A DNA stretch of 64,000 nucleotides from Aromatoleum buckelii (GTDB taxonomy: Bacteria > Pseudomonadota > Gammaproteobacteria > Burkholderiales > Rhodocyclaceae): the NCBI RefSeq assembly GCF_012910785.2, contig NZ_WTVH02000008.1, forward strand, positions 62,001 to 126,000, read 5' to 3'. Both the position numbers and the translations under genes were made by a program. Position 1 is the stretch's first letter. Every line of letters begins with the position of its first letter. The notes under the pieces were generated by a model. The model was not told where the DNA came from. It saw nothing but the letters and a program-made list of their open reading frames with translations, and made no database searches. Below, in pieces: positions 26,516-35,354 of the stretch.

Positions 26516-26526
26516 GTTTCGCTCCT

Positions 26527-28194
26527 TCAGGCGTTGCAGGTTGCGCGGTCGAGCGCGGCACGGACGAGGCCGGCGTCGAACGTACGCCAGCGCGCCGCAA
26601 CGTGCTGGTCGGGCCGCACGAGGTAGGTCGTGCCCGGTTGCAGATCGTAGCGCTCGCGGATGCGCCCGCGGCTGTCGATCAGCGTCTTCAAGCCGCCCGG
26701 GGCGGTGCCGCGCTCGGCGACGACGAGGGCTTCGACCGGGACCGGCGCATCGGCCAGCGCAGCCAAGGCCGCCGCGTCGATCGGGGCGAGGTCGGCGGCG
26801 TCCGGCACATAGTAGAGCAGCTGGAAGCGGTTGCCGGTGGCCTGCAGCAGCCACTGCTCGCCGCCCGCCGTCTCGCACGGCGCGTCGTCGAGCGGCGCGC
26901 CCGGCACCATCACGCCAGCGAAGACATCGGCATCCGGTGTATTCAGGCGCGACTCGGTGAGGAAACTCGGCACCGACAGGCGGCCGGAATTGACCAGCGC
27001 GCGGGCGAACGGGTAGTCCTTCGCCAGCCCCAGCACCGCGTTGCGGAACGTCTTGCTGACCGCACTTTTCGGCGTGATGAAATCGGTCGAGCGCGTCGAA
27101 TTCATCAGGTTCTCGTCGGCGGCGGCCACGCGCTCTTCCGAATACGTGTCGAGCAGCGTCTGCGGCGCCTTGCCGTCGAGCACGAGCTTGAGCTTCCACA
27201 CCAGGTTGTCCGCGTCCTGGATGCCCGAGTTCGCGCCGCGCGCGCCGAACGGCGACACCTGGTGCGCGGCATCCCCCGTGAACAACAGCCGACCGTGGCG
27301 GAACTCGTGCATGCGGCGGCACTGGAACGTATACACGCTGACCCATTCGAGTTCGAACTCGCGTTCGTCCCCCAACATCGCCTTGATGCGCGGGATCACG
27401 TTCTCGGGCTTCTTCTCCTCTTCCGGGTCGGCATGCCAGCCGAGCTGAAAGTCGATGCGCCACACGTTGTCGGCCTGGCGGTGCAGCAGCACGGACTGGT
27501 TCGGGTGGAACGGCGGATCGAACCAGAACCAGCGTTCCGCCGGATAATCCGCTTTCATGACGACGTCGGCGATGAGGAAGCGGTCCATGAAGATCTTGCC
27601 TTCGACTTCCAGCCCCATCATGTGGCGGATCGGGCTGCGCGCGCCGTCGGCGACGACCAGCCAGTCGGCATCGAGCGAATACGCGCCGTCGGGCGTTTCG
27701 ACGCGCAGCGCGACGTGCTCGCCTTGCTCGGCGACGCCAATGACGTTGCTCTTCCAGCGCAGGTCGATGTTCGGCAGGCTCTGCGCCCGGCGCACGAGGT
27801 ATTCCTCGAGGTAGTACTGCTGCAGGTTGATCATGCCCGGGCGGTGGTGGTCGGGCTGCGGGCACAGGTTGAAGTTGAACACTTCTTCCTCGTGGAAAAA
27901 GGTCCGCCCGACGTTCCACGACACGCCTTTCTGCACCATCTCCTCGGCGCAGCCGAGCCGGTCCATGATCTCGAGCGCACGCTTCGCGTAGCATACGCCG
28001 CGCGAGCCGATCGACACCGTGTCGTCGTTGTCGAGCAGCACGACCGGCGTGCCCTGGAGCGCCAGGTCGATCGCCGCGGCGAGGCCCACCGGCCCTGCGC
28101 CGACGACGACGACCGGGTAATGCCCGTCACGCTGCCCGGACAGCTCCGGCGGCCTGCGGTATTCGAACTTCGGGTAGTTGTACGTGCTGAGCAC
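26527..28194 (-). CDS. FAD-dependent aromatic monooxygenase (group A, MhpA-like)
   Basis: A 555-residue flavoprotein hydroxylase using NAD(P)H and oxygen. The FAD dinucleotide motif is VVVVGAGPVGLAAAIDLAL (about residue 28). The DG motif is VVADGARSPIRHMMGL (about residue 178). The GD motif is GRLLFTGDAAHQVSPFG, followed by ARGANSGIQDADNLVWKL. A C-terminal thioredoxin-like domain ends in TTYLVRPDQHVAARW, as in phenol hydroxylase/MhpA relatives. It starts at GTG 28194 after AGGAGG. It likely hydroxylates a phenolic acid; the exact substrate is unknown. Confidence 0.92.
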   Translation of the reverse strand: MLSTYNYPKFEYRRPPELSGQRDGHYPVVVVGAGPVGLAAAIDLALQGTPVVLLDNDDTVSIGSRGVCYAKRALEIMDRLGCAEEMVQKGVSWNVGRTFFHEEEVFNFNLCPQPDHHRPGMINLQQYYLEEYLVRRAQSLPNIDLRWKSNVIGVAEQGEHVALRVETPDGAYSLDADWLVVADGARSPIRHMMGLEVEGKIFMDRFLIADVVMKADYPAERWFWFDPPFHPNQSVLLHRQADNVWRIDFQLGWHADPEEEKKPENVIPRIKAMLGDEREFELEWVSVYTFQCRRMHEFRHGRLLFTGDAAHQVSPFGARGANSGIQDADNLVWKLKLVLDGKAPQTLLDTYSEERVAAADENLMNSTRSTDFITPKSAVSKTFRNAVLGLAKDYPFARALVNSGRLSVPSFLTESRLNTPDADVFAGVMVPGAPLDDAPCETAGGEQWLLQATGNRFQLLYYVPDAADLAPIDAAALAALADAPVPVEALVVAERGTAPGGLKTLIDSRGRIRERYDLQPGTTYLVRPDQHVAARWRTFDAGLVRAALDRATCNA

Positions 28195-28299
28195 CGGTGC
28201 TCCTCCTTTTCTCTTGCGCTTTTGCTCGACCGGCGCCGCCTTCTTCGGGCGGTCGGCGGCCTGTCGTTTATGTTGTCCGTTGGGGTCCGGGGGTGCGGA

Positions 28300-29262
28300 T
28301 TATTGCTGCAGCGCGTGCCACATCTGCTGGTCGCGCTCGGCGGTCCAGACGCGCGGGTCGCGGATGCCGGACGCTTCGTCGTGCGCTCGGGTGACGTCGA
28401 ACGGCAGGCAGTGCTCGTAGATGAAGACCTGCGCGAACTGCGGGTCCATGTTCCGCCGCGTCAGCTCCATCGTCGCCTTCAGGTCGTAGCCCAGCGCGAC
28501 CGCTTCCTGCGCGCTGCGGTATAGCGCCGTCACGAAAGCTTTCGTATAGGCGATGCCCTTCGCGACCTGCTCCGGGCTCTTCAGCGCCGGACCGCGGCCC
28601 GGCACGAGCTTTTCGGCGCCGAACGCGGCGAGCCGGTCGAGCGTCGCCGGCCAGTCGGCAAGATACGCGTCGCCGGTGTAGCACGCGGCGTCGAACTCGA
28701 CGAGATCACCGGAGAACAGCACCTTGTCCTGCGGCAGCCACACCACGGTGTCGCCTTTCGTGTGGCCGCGGCCGACCTGCCGGATGTTCACTTCGACGCT
28801 GCCCAGCCACAGGCTCATCTCGCCGGTGAACGTGATCGTCGGCCAGGTCAGCCCGGGCACGCTCTCGACCGCGTTGAAGAGGCGCGGGAAACGGCCGATC
28901 TCGGAGTCCATGTCCTGCTGGCCGCGCTCGACGATCAGGTCGTAGGTGTCGCGGCTGGCGATGATCTGCTCGAGCCCTTCGCTCTTGTAGCCGGACGCGC
29001 CGAGCACGCGCACGGCGTGGTAATGCGTCAGCACGACGTACTTGATCGGCTTGTCGGTGATCTCGCGCACTTTGGCGATGACGCCCTGCGCCATCACCGG
29101 CGTCGCGGTCGCGTCGATGATCATCACGCCGTCGTCGCCGATGATGATGCCAGTGTTCGGATCGCCTTCGGCGGTGTAGGCCCAGGCGTGCTCGGAGAGC
29201 TGCTCGAAGCTGATCTGCTTCTCTTCGAGGTCGGCTTGCGAAGCGAAAACCTTGGTGTTCAT
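28300..29262 (-). CDS. Metallo-beta-lactamase-fold protein with altered metal site
   Basis: A 320-residue MBL-fold protein, first gene of the catabolic operon (AAGGAG before ATG 29262). The usual HxHxDH is His80-Tyr-His82-Ala-Val84-Arg85. His167 (GRGHTKGD) and Asp186 (LFSGDLVE) are kept, but the final site-2 His is Arg223 (VPGRGPAL). Site 1 ligands are thus intact while site 2 has lost its Asp and both His, which predicts a one-metal enzyme. The C-terminal 80 residues are helical, as in SoxH/quinoprotein-relay-like MBL proteins. It may hydrolyse a lactone or thioester intermediate; that is inference. Confidence 0.86.
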   Translation of the reverse strand: MNTKVFASQADLEEKQISFEQLSEHAWAYTAEGDPNTGIIIGDDGVMIIDATATPVMAQGVIAKVREITDKPIKYVVLTHYHAVRVLGASGYKSEGLEQIIASRDTYDLIVERGQQDMDSEIGRFPRLFNAVESVPGLTWPTITFTGEMSLWLGSVEVNIRQVGRGHTKGDTVVWLPQDKVLFSGDLVEFDAACYTGDAYLADWPATLDRLAAFGAEKLVPGRGPALKSPEQVAKGIAYTKAFVTALYRSAQEAVALGYDLKATMELTRRNMDPQFAQVFIYEHCLPFDVTRAHDEASGIRDPRVWTAERDQQMWHALQQ

Positions 29263-29296
29263 GAACGGACTCCTTGAAGTGCGACGGGATGGACAA

Positions 29297-29325
29297 AGCG
29301 TAGACGACGATTTGTTATTAGTCAA
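29297..29325 (-). promoter_or_regulatory. Promoter of the catabolic operon
   Basis: On the minus strand, TTGACT (29320-29325) and TACGCT (29297-29302) are separated by exactly 17 bases, 35 bases upstream of the MBL gene start. It lies in a marked AT-rich patch and overlaps the divergent iclR promoter, so one IclR dimer could control both. Confidence 0.5.
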
Positions 29326-29340
29326 TCGATTCGCTATTGT
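29312..29340 (+). promoter_or_regulatory. Promoter of the iclR-type regulator gene
   Basis: TTGTTA (29312-29317) and TATTGT (29335-29340) are spaced 17 bases apart, 74 bases upstream of the regulator start. It occupies the same DNA as the opposing catabolic promoter. AATCGATT in the middle (29324-29331) is a palindrome and a possible part of an operator. Confidence 0.5.
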
Positions 29341-29413
29341 TAAATTCATCCACCCTCGCAAAGCACGTTTTTGCCGCCCCGCTGCTAAGATTCGCGCCGC
29401 ACAGGAGACCACC

Positions 29414-30244
29414 GTGAAAGACGAGCAAATGACCGAGCCGGTCGCCACACGCCCCGCCGAACGCAACGGCGACCGCCGCGGCATCCAGTCGATCGAAGTC
29501 GGCGGGGCGCTGCTGCAGGCGCTCGTGCGCCACGGCGCGCCGATGATCCTCAAGGACCTTGCGCGCGATGCCGGCATGCCGCCGGCCAAGGCCCACCCCT
29601 ATCTCGTCAGTTTCGGCAAGCTCGGCCTGATCGAACAGGACCCGTTGACCGGCCGTTACGGGCTCGGCACGTTCTCGCTGCAGATGGGCCTGTCGGCGCT
29701 GCACGGACTGAACCCGCTGCGCGTCGCGACGCCAGAAGCCGCGAAGCTGTCCGACGAGATCGGCCAGAACGTCGCGATCGCGGTGTGGGGCAACCAGGGC
29801 GCGACAGTCGTCAGCATCGAGGAATGCAGCCGCCAGGTGCACGTGAACATGCGCGTCGGCACGGTGATGAACCTCGTCACTTCCGCGACCGGCCGCGTCT
29901 TCGCCGCGTTCCTGCCGGCGCGCCTGACCGAAACGCTGATCGCCGAAGAGCTCGCCCACCTCACCCGCGCCGCCGACCCGTCGCTGCATCTGACGAGAAG
30001 ACAGCTCGACGCCGAGCTCGAAGAAATCCGCCGCCAGCGCCTCGCCCGCGCCGTCGGCCAGCCGATCCCCGGCATCAACGCGTTCTGCGCCCCGGTCTTC
30101 GACCACAACGGCCACATCGCCCTGACGATCACCGCGATGGGCGCCGCGGACAGCTTCGACGCCGACTGGCACGGCCCGCTGGCCGAGAAACTGCGACATT
30201 GTGCGGAGTCGATCTCGGCACGGCTGGGGAAGATGGAAAGCTGA
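29414..30244 (+). CDS. IclR-family transcriptional regulator
   Basis: A 276-residue regulator with an N-terminal winged helix (SIEVGGALLQALVRHGAPMILKDLARDAGMPPAKAHPYLVSF, about residues 28-70, quoted here only to locate it in shortened form as SIEVGGALL to HPYLVSF). The C-terminal effector domain (NVAIAVWGNQGATVVSIEE, then RVGTVMNLVTSATGRVFAAF) follows. GTG 29414 has AGGAG six bases upstream and is preferred to ATG 29429. It is divergent from the catabolic operon and most likely controls it in response to an aromatic compound. Confidence 0.9.
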   Translation: MKDEQMTEPVATRPAERNGDRRGIQSIEVGGALLQALVRHGAPMILKDLARDAGMPPAKAHPYLVSFGKLGLIEQDPLTGRYGLGTFSLQMGLSALHGLNPLRVATPEAAKLSDEIGQNVAIAVWGNQGATVVSIEECSRQVHVNMRVGTVMNLVTSATGRVFAAFLPARLTETLIAEELAHLTRAADPSLHLTRRQLDAELEEIRRQRLARAVGQPIPGINAFCAPVFDHNGHIALTITAMGAADSFDADWHGPLAEKLRHCAESISARLGKMES

Positions 30245-30546
30245 TCTGGGGAATATCCGGATTGCAATGACATAGGTCACTATCGAATGTCATAAAAATC
30301 GATAAGATCAGGCGACCCCATTCGCGAGGTTGTCGTGGACTACATCGATTGCGTCGTCGCCATCCGCTCGCTGCTCAAACAGCGGAGCAGTGTCACCTTT
30401 CCGCGCGGCGAAGAGTCGGCACACGAAATCTCCGCGCAGCCAGTGAGATTCCCTCCAGATTGACTCGATCTACGCCTGAGGGATCGCGGCAAACGGCCGA
30501 GTTGTCACGTCGCCGCTTCGCTCAATTGCAATCCATAGGATCAAAC
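30245..30546. other. Intergenic region between iclR and cas3, with inverted repeat
   Basis: A 302-base gap. At 30267-30293 there is a perfect 7-bp inverted repeat, ATGACAT/ATGTCAT with a 13-base loop, followed by an A-rich run; it could end iclR transcription or bind a regulator. A GTG-started frame at 30335-30463 (42 codons) has no recognisable product and no good Shine-Dalgarno, so it is not called as a gene. No clear cas promoter is seen. Confidence 0.45.
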
Positions 30547-33156
30547 ATGGCAGAAGGACTTGAGGCATTTGGCAAGCTTGAGTGCGACGTCGATAGTGGG
30601 ATTGTCCGCATACATCCGCTGGTCGACCACATGATCGATGTAGCGGCATGCTTCATCGCCTTGTGCCGTTGCCGGGCCATCCATCGTGCATTAGAGACTG
30701 CCGCCGCACGGAAATTGACGAAGCAGGACATGGCCCGTCTGGCTGTATTGGCCTTCCTGCACGACATCGGCAAAGCGAACAGCGGCTTTCAGGCGAAACG
30801 ATGGAAGAACGAACGGGACATTCCGGCTATATGGCCGGTGCACGTCCATGCCGGCCATGGCAGCGAAGCCTTCAAGCTGTTCGACGAACCTTCGGCCAAC
30901 GACGCGATTGCGCCGCTGGTCGAACAGCTCTGCACTTGGGGCGATGCGGCGGATTCTTTGCTGATCGCCAGCGTGAGCCACCACGGCCGCCCCATCAAGG
31001 ATGCTCCCATCCGAATGGCCAGTATCTGGACGTCTAGTCCCGGGAAGTATTGTCCCGCAACCGCCCTGGCGGAGATCGCCCGCCGGGCGCCGAAACTTTA
31101 CCCGGACGCATTTGCCCCCAGCAGTGAGCCGCTGCCCGACGCACCCGCCTTCGGGCATCTTTTCGCCGGCCTCGTGCAGTTGGCTGACTGGCTTGGCTCT
31201 GATACCCGATTCTTCCCCTTCATGAAGCCCGGCGAGGATCGTGAGCACGAAGCCCGTGGCATGGCCGCCAAAGCCATCGCCGCTGTGGGCCTTGATGTCG
31301 AAAACTGGCGGGACGTGCTCGCAGCCCAGACTCCAAGTTTTGCCGACGTCTTCAATGTTCCTGCCCCGCACCCCATTCAGGCTGCAATGAGCGACGACGG
31401 CCTCGGCGCCCTCGTCATCCTCGAATCGGAGACCGGCAGCGGCAAGACGGAAGCAGCGTTGTGGCGCTACGTCCATCTTTTCAAGGCCGGCTTGGTAGAC
31501 AGCCTTTATTTCGCTCTGCCAACCCGCGTGGCTGCTACCCAACTCTACGCGCGCGTAGAGGAGACGCTCCGCCGACTGTGGCTTGATAACGCCCCGCTCG
31601 CCGTACGAGCGCTGCCCGGATGCATCAGTGCCGATGGACACGAAGCTTCGCTCCTCGCCGATTTCAAGGTCCTCTGGACAGACGATCCGGACGATCAGAA
31701 GGCCCACCAGCGCTGGGCGGCAGAATCGGCGAAGCGCTTTCTCGCCGCCCCGGTAGCGGTCGGCACGATCGATCAGGCGCTGTTGGGCGCACTGCAGGTT
31801 CGCCATGCCCATCTTCGCTACGCAACCCTGTCCCGCAGTCTGCTCGTGGTAGATGAAGTCCACGCGTCCGACGCCTACATGACCGTATTGCTGGAGCGGC
31901 TCCTCAGATCCCATCTGGGCAACGGCGGCCATGCCTTGCTGCTATCGGCAACCCTGGGTTCCAGTGCGCGAAACCGCTATGTTGCCTTGACCTCCGCGAC
32001 CCAACGGCGTGTCCCTTCCGTGCCGCCCTTCGAAGAGGCTCGCGCAGCCCCGTACCCCGCCATCACTGACAGTCGGAAACCTCGCCTCATCACTCCAACC
32101 GGCCATTCGAAACACGTCGCCTGGACGCTCCGCGACATCATCGATTCGCCGGAGCAGATTGCTCAGGCAGCGATCGCGGCGGCTGAGCAAGGCGCAAAGG
32201 TATTGATCATCCGAAATACGGTTCCCGCTGCCGTCGCCACCTTGACCGCGCTGGAACAGAGCATCCCCGATCCGAGATGGCTCTTCAAGCTCAACGACGT
32301 CCCCACGCTCCACCACAGCCGCTTCACCCGCCAGGATCGACCCGCACTGGATGCCGCCATCGAAGCCCAGCTCGGCAAGGCTCGCCCAGCCGGACCCCTG
32401 GTCGTCGTCGGCACGCAGACGCTGGAACAGAGTCTCGACATCGATGCCGATCTGCTCATCACCGACCTTTGTCCGATGGACGTGCTCTTGCAGCGCATCG
32501 GACGCCTGCACCGTCATCGAAAACCGGTCGAGGAACGGCCGGAACCCTACCGAAGCGCCCAAGCCTGGGTACTGACCCCGGAGGCACATGACTTGACACC
32601 CATGTTGGCGCGCCCGCAGCACGGACTGGGCCGCTTTCACAATGGCGGAGGGATCTACGACGATCTGCGCATTCTCGAAGCGACCAAGGTGCTCATCGCA
32701 GAACGGCCCGAGGTCTGTATCCCGGCTGATAACCGATACCTCGTCGAATCAGCCACGCACCCCGACAAACTTCATGCCCTACAGGATCGGCTCGGGGAGT
32801 CGTGGAAGAAGCTCGGCCAACAGATCGAAGGCGATACGAGCGCCGAGCGAGCCGTCGCTCATCTCCATGCACTCGATGTCGAGCAGGTCTTTGGCGAATC
32901 GGTCTTCCCGACTGATGTACGTCTCGCCACCCGACTCGGCGCCCAGGACCGGATTGTTCGTTTCAATCTCGACGCAGGCCCCTTCGGCTTACCTTTGAGG
33001 GATCTGCCGATACGTCACCACTTGCTTCCCCATGGTCTATCGCCCGATGCCGAGCCGACGGATGTCGCCACGCATGAAAACCGCATTACTTTCCAACTCG
33101 GACACGCTCGCTTCTGTTACAGCCGACTGGGACTGGAACGTCTCAGGGACGAATGA
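30547..33156 (+). CDS. cas3: CRISPR-associated nuclease-helicase Cas3 (type I-E)
   Basis: An 869-residue fusion of an HD nuclease and a superfamily 2 helicase, the effector that nicks and degrades DNA marked by Cascade. The HD domain includes HPLVDHM (residues 23-29) and HD at 72-73 (LHDIGKANSG), with SVSHHGRP further on. Walker A is SETGSGKTEAAL (about 292-303), the DEVH box is at 436-439, and the SAT motif is LLLSATLGSS. Motif VI is QRIGRLHRH. The single-chain HD-helicase order is that of type I-E. The stop lies 22 bases before the cse1 start, so they are co-transcribed. Confidence 0.96.
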   Translation: MAEGLEAFGKLECDVDSGIVRIHPLVDHMIDVAACFIALCRCRAIHRALETAAARKLTKQDMARLAVLAFLHDIGKANSGFQAKRWKNERDIPAIWPVHVHAGHGSEAFKLFDEPSANDAIAPLVEQLCTWGDAADSLLIASVSHHGRPIKDAPIRMASIWTSSPGKYCPATALAEIARRAPKLYPDAFAPSSEPLPDAPAFGHLFAGLVQLADWLGSDTRFFPFMKPGEDREHEARGMAAKAIAAVGLDVENWRDVLAAQTPSFADVFNVPAPHPIQAAMSDDGLGALVILESETGSGKTEAALWRYVHLFKAGLVDSLYFALPTRVAATQLYARVEETLRRLWLDNAPLAVRALPGCISADGHEASLLADFKVLWTDDPDDQKAHQRWAAESAKRFLAAPVAVGTIDQALLGALQVRHAHLRYATLSRSLLVVDEVHASDAYMTVLLERLLRSHLGNGGHALLLSATLGSSARNRYVALTSATQRRVPSVPPFEEARAAPYPAITDSRKPRLITPTGHSKHVAWTLRDIIDSPEQIAQAAIAAAEQGAKVLIIRNTVPAAVATLTALEQSIPDPRWLFKLNDVPTLHHSRFTRQDRPALDAAIEAQLGKARPAGPLVVVGTQTLEQSLDIDADLLITDLCPMDVLLQRIGRLHRHRKPVEERPEPYRSAQAWVLTPEAHDLTPMLARPQHGLGRFHNGGGIYDDLRILEATKVLIAERPEVCIPADNRYLVESATHPDKLHALQDRLGESWKKLGQQIEGDTSAERAVAHLHALDVEQVFGESVFPTDVRLATRLGAQDRIVRFNLDAGPFGLPLRDLPIRHHLLPHGLSPDAEPTDVATHENRITFQLGHARFCYSRLGLERLRDE

Positions 33157-33178
33157 ACGATTGCTGCAGGAGATCAAT

Positions 33179-34768
33179 GTGAAACTGCAATTCAATTTGC
33201 TTGATGAGCCACTCATCCGTACTCGGCTGGTGGCCGGCGGCGAACCTCGTTCGTACAGCCTGCCCGGACTCCTCGCGGCGCTGGCGCACGACGAGGTAAG
33301 AGATTTCCGCGCCCTGCGCCCCCACCAGCGCCACCCGTGGCATGCGTTCCTCGTGCAACTTGCCGCGATCTCGTTGCATAACGTCGGGACCGATGAGCCT
33401 TTCGATGACGAACAGGCGTGGAAAGCCGCGCTACTCACTCTTACGCCCGAACATCCCGATGGCGCTGCCTGGTGCCTAGTGACACCGTGTGATCAGCCGG
33501 CCTTCATGCAGGCGCCGGTGCCGGAAGGAAAGGTGAGCACCTGGAAGAACGAGCTCCGTGCCGCCGACGAGCTCGACATGCTCGTCACCTCCAAGAATCA
33601 CGATCTCAAGGCCGCCCGCATTCGCCAGGCTGGAGTGGACGACTGGATAATGGCGTTGGTCAGTCTCCAGACACAAGAAGGATTCCTCGGCCAAGGCAAC
33701 TATGGCATCTCGCGGATGAACGGTGGCTTCGCCAGTCGTCCCGCCGTGGGCGTTGTCCCGAACGGGCATTGGGGGGCGCGCTGGAGAAGAGATGTCAGGA
33801 AGCTAATGGCAAATCGTGCCGACATCGTCGAGCAACAAGGTTTACAGGAACGTAATGGCCTTGCCCTACTTTGGCTGCAAAGCTGGGACGGCAATGCCAG
33901 TCAGGCTTTTGCGTCCCTCGACCCGTTCTACATCGAGATCTGCCGGCGGATCCGACTGATCTGCTCCGACGACGGCGCCACAATTCATGCGGTTACCACC
34001 GGCACAAAGGTTGCGCGCATCGAAGCCAAGACCCGCAATGGCATTACCGGAGACCCCTGGACACCGATCGACGTCGCTGCCGAGAAGGCACTCACGATCG
34101 GCGCAGAGGGGTTCCATTATCGCCTGGCCGCCGAACTTCTCTTTGGCAGCAAGTTCCGTTCCCCTCCAGCCCAAGTCATCCACGCAGATGACGGAGATGA
34201 GGGACTCGTCATCCTGACGCAAGGCGTGACGCGGGGCCAAGGAAAGACCGAGGGATATCACGAGCGCCGCGTTCCAGTATCGAGAACTGTTCGCAAGCTT
34301 CTACTGCAAAAACAGACCGACCGTCTTGCACGAGTGGCTGGCGAACGGATTCACGCCATCGGACAGATCCGCAGTGTGCTCTGGACAGCGCTGGCTGCAT
34401 TGTTCGATCAAGGAGCCGACAACGACAAGTTCTCCGACAGCGCAAAGGATAAAGCTACCACCTTCGTCAAAGTCTTCGAACAAGGCGAGGATGCTCAGTT
34501 CTTCAACAATCTGAACGAAGAAATCGAATCCAGCGAGCCCAACAACGTGCACCTGCAATGGCTACTAGCCATGGCAGACCGCGCCGAGGCGATCCTCATC
34601 AAGGCGTTCGACGCAGGACCGCAAAGCTGCGAGCAGCGGTACCGTGCGCGATCCGCCGCTCTGTCTCGTTTTCATGGGGGGCTGAGGAACAGCAAGGCTC
34701 TGCCTGTTCTCGCCGACCATTTCCGTAAATCCGCCAGCGACAAGGAGCTCAATCATGAACCTGCATGA
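33179..34768 (+). CDS. casA: Cascade large subunit Cse1 (CasA/Cas8e)
   Basis: A 529-residue type I-E large subunit that reads the PAM and recruits Cas3. The start is decided by AGGAGA at 33168-33173 in front of GTG 33179, which gives the family N-terminus KLQFNLLDEPLIRTRL; upstream in-frame ATGs lie within cas3 and lack a Shine-Dalgarno. LPGLLAALAH and DFRALRPHQRHPWHAF follow, then the C-terminal helical bundle. Length is close to E. coli CasA (502). Its 3' end overlaps cse2 by 14 bases. Confidence 0.93.
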   Translation: MKLQFNLLDEPLIRTRLVAGGEPRSYSLPGLLAALAHDEVRDFRALRPHQRHPWHAFLVQLAAISLHNVGTDEPFDDEQAWKAALLTLTPEHPDGAAWCLVTPCDQPAFMQAPVPEGKVSTWKNELRAADELDMLVTSKNHDLKAARIRQAGVDDWIMALVSLQTQEGFLGQGNYGISRMNGGFASRPAVGVVPNGHWGARWRRDVRKLMANRADIVEQQGLQERNGLALLWLQSWDGNASQAFASLDPFYIEICRRIRLICSDDGATIHAVTTGTKVARIEAKTRNGITGDPWTPIDVAAEKALTIGAEGFHYRLAAELLFGSKFRSPPAQVIHADDGDEGLVILTQGVTRGQGKTEGYHERRVPVSRTVRKLLLQKQTDRLARVAGERIHAIGQIRSVLWTALAALFDQGADNDKFSDSAKDKATTFVKVFEQGEDAQFFNNLNEEIESSEPNNVHLQWLLAMADRAEAILIKAFDAGPQSCEQRYRARSAALSRFHGGLRNSKALPVLADHFRKSASDKELNHEPA

Positions 34769-35333
34769 TGCCGATCCACGGGACGAGCCTACGCCAGATC
34801 AGCCGACACCAAATGAGAGTCCGATCTCCCGATTGGCTCGAATCACTGGGCATTCTGCCCGATTCGAAGGCGATGCCCACGGACTCGACAATGGCGAACG
34901 GGCCGCCTTGGCACGGCTGGATCCGGATAACGAATTGCGACCTCATCAAATCGCGGCCCTTTCCCGCGCGCTCGTTTACGCCAAGCTCGCCCCCGAAGGC
35001 TGGCATCCCGACACTTGGCACCGCTGGGCGCTAATTGCACACGGCATGGCGCTGACTGGGCACGACGGCAGCCGAAGCCTCGGGCAGCAACTCAGCGAAG
35101 CCGACGTATCGGAATCCCGCGTCACGAAATTGCTGACTGCTCGCGGCGATGCATTCCGGCAGCTCCTTCCACGCTTGTTGCGGTTGCTCGCGAGCAAGGA
35201 GAAGACTCCCAATTGGCATGAGCTAGGGGGCCTGATTCTCAGTCAGGAGCGCAACGAAGGCGAAGCCGAGGCGATACGCCTCCGTATCGCCGGACGCTTC
35301 TTTTCGGCCGAAGCAAAGAAATCCAAACACTGA
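34755..35333 (+). CDS. casB: Cascade small subunit Cse2 (CasB)
   Basis: A 192-residue helical protein that forms the belly dimer of Cascade and holds the displaced strand. It has the Cse2 hallmarks: LDNGERAALARLDP near residue 44 and WHRWALIAHGMALTGHDGS near 88, with a C-terminal helix rich in Arg and Leu (RQLLPRLLRLLASKEK). It starts after AAGGAG within the end of cse1. The order cas3-cse1-cse2-cas7 is canonical. Confidence 0.92.
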   Translation: MNLHDADPRDEPTPDQPTPNESPISRLARITGHSARFEGDAHGLDNGERAALARLDPDNELRPHQIAALSRALVYAKLAPEGWHPDTWHRWALIAHGMALTGHDGSRSLGQQLSEADVSESRVTKLLTARGDAFRQLLPRLLRLLASKEKTPNWHELGGLILSQERNEGEAEAIRLRIAGRFFSAEAKKSKH

Positions 35334-35354
35334 GTCAAGAACTGGAGACCGACC

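Noticed and set aside
30335-30463. 42-codon GTG-started frame between iclR and cas3
   Set aside because: No family resemblance and no good Shine-Dalgarno; too short to support as a gene.
33032-33178. Upstream start for cse1 inside cas3
   Set aside because: It would add about 49 residues with no family match; AGGAGA before GTG 33179 gives the expected N-terminus.
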